This document shows positions 18,841-27,710 of a stretch of DNA of 64,000 bases, one piece after another (the first letter of the stretch is position 1; the number at the start of each line of letters is the position of its first letter). The stretch comes from Acidobacteriota bacterium (lineage in GTDB: Bacteria > Acidobacteriota > Thermoanaerobaculia > Multivoradales > Multivoraceae): positions 1,765,778-1,829,777 of the forward strand of contig JAPOWR010000001.1 in assembly GCA_026707545.1 (NCBI GenBank), in the 5' to 3' direction. The notes below the pieces were generated by a model that was not told the DNA's origin, did no database searches, and saw nothing but the letters and a program-made list of their open reading frames with translations. A program made the position numbers and the translations under genes.

Positions 18841-20615
18841 AAGCCCATCTCCCGCTTCATCTCCTGGTCGATCCAGAGCCGCGCGTAGATCGGACCCGGA
18901 CGAACCGCCCCGGCCCGCAGCTCGCCGCCGTAGTTCTTCACCCACGGCCACCAGGCCGTGTAGATGTACGGCACGGGCAGCCAGAGGTAGGGCGCCTCGT
19001 CCAGCATCTCCTTCGTGATTTGCTTGACGATCCGCTGCCGCTCGGCCTCGTCCCGGGTCAGGAACATCTCGTGGATGCGACGGTCGAGTCCCGGGTCCGA
19101 CCACATCGACGGATTCCAGGTCTGGCCGGTAACGAAGTTCTTGCGGAGCGTGGTCGTCGGGTTCACGTGGCCGCTGGCCATCAGGTAGCCGGGACCGTGG
19201 GTGCGGGTGGTCATCATCGACAGGTAGGCCGCGTACTCCACGACCTCGATCTCGATCGTCACGCCGATGCGGTCCAGGTAGCTTGCGAGCAGCGGCGCCA
19301 GCTCCATCCGCATCGCGTTGTTGGCCGACACCTGCATCCTGAAGGTGAAGCCGTCGGGGTAACCCGCCTCGGCCAGCAGGCGGCGCGCCTTCTCGGGCTT
19401 GTACTCGAACAGTTCCTGCACCGACGGCGGCATCGCCTCGAGCGGCTCGAAGTACCCCTCCCACGAGGGATGCTGAGGGTAGGCGAACAGCTCCGCGTTG
19501 CCGCCGAAGAACAGCTCGACGATCTCCCGCTGGTTCACCGCGAGGTTGATCGCCCGCCGCACTCTCACATCGTCGAACGGCTCCTGGTCGACCCGCATGA
19601 CCATGAAGGTGCCGCCCGTCGACAGCCAGCGCGACCAGCGCAGCTCGGGGGTCGTCTTCTTCAGGTGGTCGACGGCGATCCAGCGGATGTACTCGAGGAT
19701 GTCCAGCTTGCCCGTGCGTATGGCGGTCAGGTAGGTCGCCTCGTCCTTGATCGTGCGGTAAGTGAGCTTGTCGATGAAGGGGATCTCGTAGGTCTGGCTG
19801 CCGACCGTGGTCCGGTCCCAGTAGTCCGGCCTGCGGGCGTAGGTCTGCGAATTGCCCGGGATGAACCGCTCCAGCGAGAACGGACCGGTGCCGGTGACGT
19901 TCCGCCAGTCCTTGGCGTCGACTTTGCCCAGTTCCCGCGGCCCGATGCCCGAGAAGTAGCCGTAGCCGAACCGGTAGTCCCACTCGGCGTTGAACTCCCC
20001 GAACTCGAAGACGACCGTGTGGTCGTCCCTGGCCACGACGCGGTCGATGTGGTCGAAGTAGGTCGGGATCGCCTTCGGGCTGTCGCGCAGGCGCTCGTAG
20101 CTGAACACGACGTCGTGGGCGTCGAGTTCCCGCGCCCCCATCACCCCGGGCTTGGCCGGGAACATCATGCCGCGCCGGACCTCGATGACCAGGGTCAGCG
20201 GGTCTTCCCATTCCCAGCTCGCGGCCACCTCGCCGCGGATCGTCTCGGGGGACATGTACGCCTCGGAGACGAAGCGCTGATCGCCGCCCCGGACCGCGGC
20301 CTGATCGAGATCGGCGACGAAGAGCTGCTCGTAGAGCATCCCCGTGTCGTGGTTCTGCTTCCAGTTCCAGTCCGTCGTGTCCCAGGACAGCGCCGACAGG
20401 GTGACGTAGACCGTGCCGACGTTCAGCTCGCCGCCATAGCGGGGCGGCTCCACCGGCACCGGGCCGGGCTCAAAGGACAGGTCCGCGCCCATGTCCGTGC
20501 CGCCGGCCGACGACGGGGAGCGAGCCGGAGGCGCGTCACCGCACGCGCCAACAACGAGGGTCAGAACTACCGTGAGCGCTACGCCGCTGCGGCGTCGTTC
20601 AGCCAGGTCTCTCAT
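18837..20615 (-). CDS. Peptide/nickel-type ABC transporter substrate-binding lipoprotein (SBP_bac_5)
   Basis: 592 residues from an ATG that overlaps the upstream permease stop by four bases (ATGA). A lipoprotein signal with lipobox LVVGAC ends near residue 30, so the protein is anchored in a membrane. The body matches family 5 binding proteins: [43 protein letters not shown] and the late [17 protein letters not shown]. The ligand (peptide, opine, nickel chelate or other) is not clear. Its position between the permeases and the ATPases is less usual than a first-gene position. Confidence 0.93.
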   Translation of the reverse strand: MRDLAERRRSGVALTVVLTLVVGACGDAPPARSPSSAGGTDMGADLSFEPGPVPVEPPRYGGELNVGTVYVTLSALSWDTTDWNWKQNHDTGMLYEQLFVADLDQAAVRGGDQRFVSEAYMSPETIRGEVAASWEWEDPLTLVIEVRRGMMFPAKPGVMGARELDAHDVVFSYERLRDSPKAIPTYFDHIDRVVARDDHTVVFEFGEFNAEWDYRFGYGYFSGIGPRELGKVDAKDWRNVTGTGPFSLERFIPGNSQTYARRPDYWDRTTVGSQTYEIPFIDKLTYRTIKDEATYLTAIRTGKLDILEYIRWIAVDHLKKTTPELRWSRWLSTGGTFMVMRVDQEPFDDVRVRRAINLAVNQREIVELFFGGNAELFAYPQHPSWEGYFEPLEAMPPSVQELFEYKPEKARRLLAEAGYPDGFTFRMQVSANNAMRMELAPLLASYLDRIGVTIEIEVVEYAAYLSMMTTRTHGPGYLMASGHVNPTTTLRKNFVTGQTWNPSMWSDPGLDRRIHEMFLTRDEAERQRIVKQITKEMLDEAPYLWLPVPYIYTAWWPWVKNYGGELRAGAVRPGPIYARLWIDQEMKREMGF

Positions 20616-21508
20616 GTGCCTCTCATCCGTGGGTCGAGAAGGTCCCGCAGCGCGTCGCCGAAGACGTTCGCGGCGTAGACGACGACGGTCAGGCAGATGC
20701 CAGGCGCCAGCGCCAGCCACGGACCCAGGTACAGGTAGGTGCGGCCGTCGCCGGAGAGCATGCCGCCCCACGTCGGCGCCGGCGGCGGCACGCCGAGGCC
20801 CAGAAACGAAAGCGCCGCCTCCGACAGGATGACGGCTCCGACGCGGGTCGTGAACAGGACGATGACGACCGGCATCACGTTGGGCAGGATGTGCCGGCGC
20901 AGAATATGGAATGTGCCGGCGCCGACCGACTGCGCGGCGTGGGTGTAGACGTGCTCACGCACCGAGGTCACCGCGCCGCGCACGATGCGGGAGCCGGCGA
21001 TGCCGTAGAGCAGACCCAGGATGATCACGATCTGGGTGATCCCCGGTCCCACCACCGACACGATGACGATCAGGAGCACCAGGTCGGGGAAGGTCATCCA
21101 GGCGTCGACCAGGCGCTGCGTGAGCATGTCGAACCAGCCGCCGAGGTAGCCCGAGAGGACGCCGATCAGGATCGACACGACCGTCGCCAGGGCAGCCGCG
21201 CAGAAACCCACGATCATCGACAGGCGGGCGCCCATCAGGACCCTCGAGAACAGGTCGCGGCCCAGGTGGTCCGTGCCGAGCAGGAACTGGCGCGACGGCG
21301 GCTCGAGGCGATGCGCCAGGTCGGTTTCGTTGATGCCATACGGAGCGAGCACGCCGGCGAAGATGCCGGAGAACAGGAAGATCGCGAAGACCACCGCGCC
21401 CGCGGCACCCAGCGGCTTGGTCCGGAATAGGCGGACCGTGAAGCGCCACCAGCGCGGTTGGTCGCGGACCGGCAGGGCGTCCGGAGCGGCTGCGGCGACG
21501 GTGGTCAC
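20612..21508 (-). CDS. Peptide ABC transporter permease, DppC/OppC type
   Basis: 298 residues. The N-terminal cytoplasmic segment with WRFTVRLFRTKPLGAAGAVV, the periplasmic loop with LGTDHLGRDLFSRVLMGARLS, and the C-terminal EAALSFLGLGVPPPAPTWGGML are hallmarks of DppC. About six membrane helices. The EAA-type loop that docks with the ATPase lies between the last helices. Seven bases separate it from the DppB-type gene. Confidence 0.94.
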   Translation of the reverse strand: MTTVAAAAPDALPVRDQPRWWRFTVRLFRTKPLGAAGAVVFAIFLFSGIFAGVLAPYGINETDLAHRLEPPSRQFLLGTDHLGRDLFSRVLMGARLSMIVGFCAAALATVVSILIGVLSGYLGGWFDMLTQRLVDAWMTFPDLVLLIVIVSVVGPGITQIVIILGLLYGIAGSRIVRGAVTSVREHVYTHAAQSVGAGTFHILRRHILPNVMPVVIVLFTTRVGAVILSEAALSFLGLGVPPPAPTWGGMLSGDGRTYLYLGPWLALAPGICLTVVVYAANVFGDALRDLLDPRMRGT

Positions 21509-21515
21509 GACATGC

Positions 21516-22466
21516 TCATCCGTAGCGCACCTTGGGGTCGAGCCAGCCGTAGCTCAGGTCGACGAGCAGGTTGATCAGCAGAACCGCGACGCCGACGACC
21601 AGGAAGACGCCGGAGATCACCGGGTAGTCCCGCTCGTAGACGCCCTCGAGCAGCAACAGTCCCATGCCCGGAATGACGAAGATCTGCTCCATCACGACGG
21701 CGCCGCCGATCAGCAGCGGCGCCTGCAGTCCGATCAGGGTGACGACCGGGATCAGACCGTTCTTCAACGCGTGCCGGACGACGACCACCCGCTCGCGAAG
21801 CCCCTTGGCGCGGGCCGTGCGCACGTAGTCCTGGCGCATCACCTCCAGCATCATCGTCCGGGTCATCCGCATCGTCACCGCGGACAGGGAAAGGCCGAGC
21901 AGGATCGCCGGGACGATGAGGTGCGTGAGGTTCGCGATCGGATCGACGAGGAACGGCGTGTACTCGAGTTCCGGCGCCCAGCGCCACCAGACCGACGGGA
22001 ACACCATGACCAGGGTGCCGAGCCAGAAGCCGGGAATCGCCAGCATCAGGAGGGAAAACGATCGCGCCGCGTAGTCGACGGCCGAGTCCTGACGCGTCGC
22101 CGAGAGGATGCCGACCGGCACCGCGACGGACAGCGCGATGACCAGCGCCAGCAATCCCAGCTCGAACGTGACAGGCAGCCGTTCCAGAATCTGCTCAAGC
22201 ACCGGGGTGCTCCGCCAGAGAGACTGACCCAGGTCGCCGCTCAGCGCGTTGCCCGCCCAGCGCACGTACTGGGAGACCATCGGCTGGTCGAGGCCCATCG
22301 CCGCCTCCAGCGTTTCCCGGTCCAGGCTGGTCGAGACGTCGTTCTGCGCCAGCATCAGGTCGATCACGTCGCCGGGGATCACCCGCATCGACACGAAGAC
22401 GATCAGACTGGCGAAGAAGAGGGTTGGCACCATCGCCAGCAGCCGCCGCAGGATGTATGTCTTCAT
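21516..22466 (-). CDS. Peptide ABC transporter permease, DppB/OppB type
   Basis: 316 residues from the ATG at 22466, where MKTYILRRLLAMVPTLFFAS gives the classical DppB amino-terminus; the frame is open further upstream but without a DppB-like beginning. The RVIPGD segment, the EAA-loop region DYVRTARAKGLRERVVVVRHALKN and the C-terminal RDYPVISGVFLVVGVAVLLINLLVDLSYG region are conserved. It heads the leftward transporter operon; the promoter should lie in the 82-base region shared with the divergent VWA gene. Confidence 0.94.
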   Translation of the reverse strand: MKTYILRRLLAMVPTLFFASLIVFVSMRVIPGDVIDLMLAQNDVSTSLDRETLEAAMGLDQPMVSQYVRWAGNALSGDLGQSLWRSTPVLEQILERLPVTFELGLLALVIALSVAVPVGILSATRQDSAVDYAARSFSLLMLAIPGFWLGTLVMVFPSVWWRWAPELEYTPFLVDPIANLTHLIVPAILLGLSLSAVTMRMTRTMMLEVMRQDYVRTARAKGLRERVVVVRHALKNGLIPVVTLIGLQAPLLIGGAVVMEQIFVIPGMGLLLLEGVYERDYPVISGVFLVVGVAVLLINLLVDLSYGWLDPKVRYG

Positions 22467-22503
22467 GGAAGGTGTATGAGAATACAGCCCGCCGGAACCA
22501 CAT

Positions 22504-22521
22504 GGGGACGCTGGCGTCCCC
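22504..22521. promoter_or_regulatory. Palindrome in divergent promoter region (candidate operator)
   Basis: GGGGACGC-TG-GCGTCCCC is an exact 8-bp inverted repeat with a 2-base centre, placed midway between the divergent dppB-type gene and the first tandem VWA gene. TATTCT on the minus strand (22479-22484) may be the -10 of the transporter operon. Position and symmetry suggest a regulator site; a simple hairpin cannot be excluded. Confidence 0.45.
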
Positions 22522-22548
22522 GGAAAGCGACGGCCTTCCCTCAGAGCC

Positions 22549-24570
22549 ATGATCATCCAGGCCCGGACTCCGCTTGACCTCCGCAGGTCGGCCGCGCTGG
22601 CAGCTCTCTTCTCCAGCCTCGCTCTGGGAGCCGCGGCCGCACCACCCTCCCACGCCCAGACGGAGCCGGCGCGCGCCACTCATCGGACCGAGGCCGCTCG
22701 CCTCTCTGCTGCTCTGGAGGGCTCCTGGGTGCGGAACGAGGATCTGAGCGAAGACCCCGCCGCGAGGGTCGCCGGTCAATTCGCCTCACCCGCCCTGCGG
22801 CGGTTGGCCGATGACCTGACCGGCAGCCGCCACCGTCTCCTGATCGAGTTCCCGGGGCCGGACGTGCTGGTCAGGAACGCCAGGGGTGAGAATCTCCGTC
22901 TCCCGACCGACGGACTCGCCCGCTACGACCGCGCCGGCAACGCCAGCAACGCCTTCCTGGCCGAGGATTCGCTGGAGATCGTCACCAGGGGTGATGACCC
23001 CTGGGCCTGGCTCTGGACCGAGACGTTCTACCGTCAGGGCGACCGGTTGGTCCAGCTGACAGAGACCCAGAACTTCTCGAGCCCCGACCTGCTGTTCCGT
23101 ACGGTGTACGACCACGCCGACGGCAGACCGCCTCCCTGGCCCTCGGCCACCGCCCGGCGGAGTCCCTCTTTCCTGGAGCCGGCGGCGATCCGCATCGTGC
23201 CGCCGCGCCGCGGCTACCGGGAGTTGCTCGCCGGTCCGGTCCAGGTCCGGACCCTGATCATCGATCCACTCGTCCGGTCGGTCGAGTTCCGTCTTGACGG
23301 AGCGCGCGTGAAGAAGTCCGGGAAGCCTCCCTTTTCCGCCCGCATTCGCCTGGACGATCCACCGCGCCCGCAAACGCTGGAAGTACGGGCCTACGACAGC
23401 GCGGGAGTGCTCGCCGGCACCGATCAGTTCGTTCTGAACCGACCCGACTCGCCCTTCGAAGTCCGCATCGCCGGAATTCGGTCGACTGCCTCAGCCGAGC
23501 CTCCGGCGCTCCGCGTCACAGCCAACATCTCGGTGCCCCGCACGGCAACGCTCACACGCGTGACCTTCTATCGCAGCGATCATCCGGTCGCCACGCTCGA
23601 CGATCTGGATCCCGGCGCGAATCGAGGCGAGGCGCGCGTCATCCCTGTGGACACGCAGATCGAAGGCATCTCGCCTGGTGACTTCGTTCGGGTCACCGCG
23701 CAACTCGCCGACGGCCGGCAAATGGAAGACGCCGAACTCCTGGAGGGCGCCGAACACCGCAGCGAGATCGACGTGCAGCTCGTGCAGCTCCAGATCCTAG
23801 TCGTCGACCGAAGAGGAAACCCGGTAGGCAACTTGACCGCTGACGACTTCGAGATTCGCGAGAACCGGGCGTGGCGCTCGCCGGAGAACCTCCACGCGTC
23901 CGACGACGTCCCCCTCGTGCTCGGCGTCGCCATCGACTCGTCGGAGAGCATGTACCTGGTCTGGCAGCAGTTGCACACGGTCGTCCGCGCCTTCCTCGAG
24001 GGCGCCCTTGCCGAGGAAGATCGTGCCTTCCTGGTCGACTTCGACGACACGGTCCGCCCACTCCAGGCGCTCACAGGGAGCCAGCCGCTGCTGCGCGCCA
24101 GACTCCACCGGCTGCTCGCCCAGGGCGGCACCGCGCTCAACGACGGCATCCTGTTCTCCCTGCTCCAGTTCCGAGCCGAACCGGGCCGCCGGGCCCTGGT
24201 CGTCGTGACCGACGGCGACGATCTCCACAGCCGCACGAAGCGCGCGCAGGTCGCGGACTTCGCGGAGCGCATGGGTGTTCCGATCTACTTCATCGCACTC
24301 GGCTGGAGCGATCCCAGGAGCACTCTGGTCAAGAGACTCAGCCGGCAAACCGGCGGCCGTCTGTTCCGAATCCACCCGGGCCAGTCCCGAAAGGTACTGG
24401 CGAGAGAGATGCAAGCCGTCTTCGACCGGATCAGGGCGGACCTCTGGCACCAGGTTGTGCTCACCTACTACAGCGACCGACCGTCCGGAGCGGACCTGGA
24501 GCCGGAGGTTCGGACGACACGCAGAGGTCTCACCGTGAAGAGTGTGCTGCCGCTGGAGGCGCTGCAGTAG
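22549..24570 (+). CDS. Secreted VWA protein, tandem paralogue 1
   Basis: 673 residues. A signal peptide (to about residue 36) is followed by a ~150-residue N-terminal domain opening GSWVRNEDLSEDP, an Ig-like region starting AAIRIVPPRRGYRELLAG, a second beta domain ending in EIDVQLVQLQILVVDRRGNP, the VWFA-related entry DDFEIREN, and a VWA domain. The MIDAS is intact: D463-S-S-E-S, with downstream QGGTALNDG and VVVTDGDD. It ends with a short C-terminal strand pair ...LTYYSDRPSG...KSVLPLEALQ. It is the most divergent full-length copy. Family knowledge suggests metal-dependent protein binding outside the inner membrane; partner unknown. Confidence 0.88.
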   Translation: MIIQARTPLDLRRSAALAALFSSLALGAAAAPPSHAQTEPARATHRTEAARLSAALEGSWVRNEDLSEDPAARVAGQFASPALRRLADDLTGSRHRLLIEFPGPDVLVRNARGENLRLPTDGLARYDRAGNASNAFLAEDSLEIVTRGDDPWAWLWTETFYRQGDRLVQLTETQNFSSPDLLFRTVYDHADGRPPPWPSATARRSPSFLEPAAIRIVPPRRGYRELLAGPVQVRTLIIDPLVRSVEFRLDGARVKKSGKPPFSARIRLDDPPRPQTLEVRAYDSAGVLAGTDQFVLNRPDSPFEVRIAGIRSTASAEPPALRVTANISVPRTATLTRVTFYRSDHPVATLDDLDPGANRGEARVIPVDTQIEGISPGDFVRVTAQLADGRQMEDAELLEGAEHRSEIDVQLVQLQILVVDRRGNPVGNLTADDFEIRENRAWRSPENLHASDDVPLVLGVAIDSSESMYLVWQQLHTVVRAFLEGALAEEDRAFLVDFDDTVRPLQALTGSQPLLRARLHRLLAQGGTALNDGILFSLLQFRAEPGRRALVVVTDGDDLHSRTKRAQVADFAERMGVPIYFIALGWSDPRSTLVKRLSRQTGGRLFRIHPGQSRKVLAREMQAVFDRIRADLWHQVVLTYYSDRPSGADLEPEVRTTRRGLTVKSVLPLEALQ

Positions 24571-24575
24571 CGGTC

Positions 24576-25328
24576 GTGATCGCCGCGGCCATCCTGTTCA
24601 CGGTCCTCCTGACCGCCGTCATCTCCGGCGTGCTAGGCATGGCCGGCGGACTGATCCTGATGGCCGTGCTGGCGAGCGTCCTGCCGGTCAGCGGAGCGAT
24701 GATCCTCCACGGCGCCGTGCAGGCGACATCGAACGGCGCCAGGTTCCTGTTCCTCCGTGACCGCATGCTGTGGTCTGTGCTGCCGTGGTATGCGGCCGGC
24801 GCCTCCCTCGCGGTGCTGCTGTTCGTAGCGATCGCCTTCGTGCCCGACCCGGCCCTGGTACTGATCCTGGTCGGCAGCTTCCCATGGCTGGCCCGGCTCC
24901 TGCCGGTGCTGCGAGGGCTCGACGTGCGCAACCGGCGTACGGCCGCACTCTGCGGCCTGACCGTGACCGGCGCTCAGCTCCTGGCAGGGGCTTCCGGACC
25001 GCTACTCGATGTCTTCTACCTCGAGACCAGGGTCGACCGCCGGACGATCGTCGCCACGAAGGCGTTTACCCAGACGGTCGGGCATCTCCTAAAGATCGGC
25101 TACTACGTGTGGGTGTCACGAGCGGTGCTGCCGGAGTCACCTGACAGCCGGCTTTCCCCTTGGCTGATCGCTGGAGGCATGATCCTCGCCGTGGCTGGCG
25201 CGCGGATCGGCACGCGCCTCCTCGACCGATTCGATGACGGGCAGTTCCGGCGCGTCACCGGACCGGTGATCCTCGCGCTCGGCGCGATCTGTGCTGCGAA
25301 GGGCGTGCGGGACCTGCTGGCGACGTAG
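24576..25328 (+). CDS. TauE/SafE-type membrane permease
   Basis: About 250 residues from a GTG five bases after the VWA1 stop. Seven to eight hydrophobic segments with the family's internal repeat: SGVLGMAGGLILMAVLASVLP and a second-half GASGPLLDVFYLETRVDRRTIVATKAFTQTVGHLLKIGYY. TauE/SafE proteins export sulfite, sulfoacetate or related anions, or are uncharacterised. The tight spacing implies co-transcription with VWA1, and the next VWA gene starts 48 bases later. It is the only non-VWA gene inside the array. Confidence 0.82.
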   Translation: MIAAAILFTVLLTAVISGVLGMAGGLILMAVLASVLPVSGAMILHGAVQATSNGARFLFLRDRMLWSVLPWYAAGASLAVLLFVAIAFVPDPALVLILVGSFPWLARLLPVLRGLDVRNRRTAALCGLTVTGAQLLAGASGPLLDVFYLETRVDRRTIVATKAFTQTVGHLLKIGYYVWVSRAVLPESPDSRLSPWLIAGGMILAVAGARIGTRLLDRFDDGQFRRVTGPVILALGAICAAKGVRDLLAT

Positions 25329-25376
25329 CGAACCCACGAAGTTGGCCTGTATCCTGCATTCAGGAAGGTTGTCACC

Positions 25377-27689
25377 ATGACCAGGACGGAACACACCCGG
25401 GGCCGCCGGTCAGGCCCGGGACGGTTCGACGGCGCCTCGCTCGCCGCGGGCCTCTTCGGCCTTCTTCTCTGCGCATCGGCCGCGGCGCCAGCGCGCGCTC
25501 AGGAGCCGGCCAACCCGGACGAGCCGACCGCGACGGCTCCGGCCGACCCGATCGCCGCCATCCCGGGCATCTGGATTCGCGACGAGCGCCTGAGCGAAGA
25601 CCCGATCGAGAAGCTGGAGGAGACCTACGGGCAGACCTTCGGCGGCGGGCCGGGCCGATCGCCTGGCGCAAACCCCGGCAGCGGACGCACGGGGGGCTTC
25701 GGCCGCGGCGGCCAGGGCCCTTCCGGGCGCGGGGGATACGGCGGCCGTGGCGGATTCGGGAGCGGGCGCGCCGGCACACAGCCCGGGGGTACGCAGGACG
25801 GCCCGGCGGGGATGCGGGAGATGGCGCGCCACCTTGCGGAGCGGCTCGACGTGCTGCTGATCCGGATCGACGACCCTCAGGTCCTGGTCCGGAACGCGAA
25901 GCGCGAAGACCGGATCCTCTTCCTCGACGGGCGCGACGTTGCGGACGGCTTCGGCGGTCGCAGCCGCGCGCGCCTCGTCGGCGACTCGCTCGAAATCGAA
26001 ACCTCCTCCCAGGGACGGCAACGGATCGAGACCTTCTATCTGGAGGGAGAGCACCTCGTGCTCGTCACCGACCTCCAGGGCGGGCGGTACGCCGACCTGT
26101 CGTTCCGGACGGTCTTCGAACGCTCCGGCGACGCTCCGGCGGTCGCGGTTTCAACGCCCGCGACGGGCGCCCGCGACCTAGGGGCGGGGCCAGACGAGGA
26201 CGGCTTCAACAAGGCAGACTTCCTGCCACCGGTCCGAGGCGGGAATGCGCGCCGCCGCCCCGATCGCGCAGACGGCGACCGGAGCGCCCGTCCCGCGACG
26301 ATCCGCATCCTGCCGCCCGAGCGCGGCTACCGCGAACTGATCACCGGTCAGGTGCTGATCCAGACCCTCACGATCGACCCGCAGATCGCGGTCGTCGAGT
26401 TCCTGCTGGACGGCGAGCCGGCCACCCGCGTGACGACGCCACCCTTCGAGGCACGCATCGAGCTCGCCGATCCGCCCCGTGAGCAGGCGATCGAGGTCAG
26501 GGCAACCACCGCACGGGGCGCCTACGCCGGCGCGGACAAGATCGTTCTGAACCGACTCGATCCCCCGTTCGCGGTCCGTATCGCCGGGATCACGCCCGGC
26601 GAGACAGGCGGCGAACCGACCGTCCGGGTCGAGGCGGGCGTCGCCGTCCCCCGCTCCGAGACCCTCGAGCGCGTCGAGTTCTACCGCACGGAACGGCTCG
26701 TCGCCGCCTACAACGACTTCGAGGGTGAAGCGGGCCCGAGCGGCGTGTGGAGCGTTGCCGCCGACGTGCCGACCTCCGGCGCCTCGCCACAGGACTTCGT
26801 CCGGGTCGTCGCTCGCCTGGGGGACGGCCGGGAACTCGAGGACGTCGAGTTACTCCAGGGCGCCGAGTTCAGCGACGAGATCGACGTCCAGCTCGTCCAG
26901 CTACAGGTCCTTGTCGTCGACCGGAGCGGCCGCCCGATCCGCGATCTCAAGCCGGAGGACTTCGAGGTTCGCGAGAACCGTGAGCGACGCCAGGTCGAGA
27001 CCCTCTACGTCTCGAACGACGTGCCCCTGTCACTGGGCCTCGCGATCGACTCGTCCGGGAGCATGGAGCCGATATGGCGCCGCACGAACGCAATCGCCCA
27101 GGCGTTCCTGGAGGGTGCCCTGACCTGGCGCGACCAGGCCTTCCTGGTCGACTTCGACTCAACGCTGCGCCTGGTGCAACCGCTCACCGGCAGCAAGCCG
27201 CTACTGGCGCGCGGCCTGGAGCGTCTCTTCCCCCAGGGCAACACCGCCCTCTACGACGCGATCCTGTTCTCTCTGCTTCAGTACGGCGAGGCACCCGGCC
27301 GCCGCGCCCTGGTCGTCGTCACCGACGGCTTCGACTCGAACAGCCGGTCGGATCCGACCCGGGCGATCGACTTCGGCAAGCGCCTGGGTGTGCCCGTCTA
27401 CGTCGTCGCCATGCGCTCGCTCGGATTCGGTCCGACCACGATGGAGGACGCCAACCTGCGCAACAGCATGCGGCTGATCACGGGGCCTACCGGCGGGCGC
27501 CTGTTCCAGATCGAGTCGATCGACCAGATGGCCAACGTCTTCGACCACATCGAGGAGGAGCTCCGGAGCCAGTACGTGCTGACGTACTACAGCGAACGCC
27601 CGTTCGGCACCGCCGTCGAGCCGGAAGTCCGAATGACCCGGAGAGGCCTCAAGGTGCGCAGCGCTCTGCCGCTCGAAGCGATCGAGTAG
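25377..27689 (+). CDS. Secreted VWA protein, tandem paralogue 2, with Gly/Arg-rich insertion
   Basis: 770 residues, the longest of the array; ATG with AGGAAGG upstream. Signal peptide, then the shared N-terminal domain opening GIWIRDERLSEDP. That domain is interrupted at about residues 88-147 by a low-complexity Gly/Arg/Ser/Pro run containing several GRGG and GGFG units. The Ig-like RILPPERGYRELITGQVL region, the EIDVQLVQLQVLVVDRSGRP strand and the VWA domain follow. MIDAS D558-S-S-G-S is intact. It ends RSALPLEAIE. The insertion is unique to this copy. Confidence 0.88.
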   Translation: MTRTEHTRGRRSGPGRFDGASLAAGLFGLLLCASAAAPARAQEPANPDEPTATAPADPIAAIPGIWIRDERLSEDPIEKLEETYGQTFGGGPGRSPGANPGSGRTGGFGRGGQGPSGRGGYGGRGGFGSGRAGTQPGGTQDGPAGMREMARHLAERLDVLLIRIDDPQVLVRNAKREDRILFLDGRDVADGFGGRSRARLVGDSLEIETSSQGRQRIETFYLEGEHLVLVTDLQGGRYADLSFRTVFERSGDAPAVAVSTPATGARDLGAGPDEDGFNKADFLPPVRGGNARRRPDRADGDRSARPATIRILPPERGYRELITGQVLIQTLTIDPQIAVVEFLLDGEPATRVTTPPFEARIELADPPREQAIEVRATTARGAYAGADKIVLNRLDPPFAVRIAGITPGETGGEPTVRVEAGVAVPRSETLERVEFYRTERLVAAYNDFEGEAGPSGVWSVAADVPTSGASPQDFVRVVARLGDGRELEDVELLQGAEFSDEIDVQLVQLQVLVVDRSGRPIRDLKPEDFEVRENRERRQVETLYVSNDVPLSLGLAIDSSGSMEPIWRRTNAIAQAFLEGALTWRDQAFLVDFDSTLRLVQPLTGSKPLLARGLERLFPQGNTALYDAILFSLLQYGEAPGRRALVVVTDGFDSNSRSDPTRAIDFGKRLGVPVYVVAMRSLGFGPTTMEDANLRNSMRLITGPTGGRLFQIESIDQMANVFDHIEEELRSQYVLTYYSERPFGTAVEPEVRMTRRGLKVRSALPLEAIE

Positions 27690-27710
27690 AGCGAACGCGG
27701 AGCGACGCTA

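Noticed and set aside
17841..20211. A 792-codon minus-strand frame that would fuse extra sequence to the DppD-type ATPase
   Set aside because: The first ~455 codons are a frame-shifted shadow of the binding-protein gene. Only the part from the TTG at 18840 shows ABC ATPase motifs.
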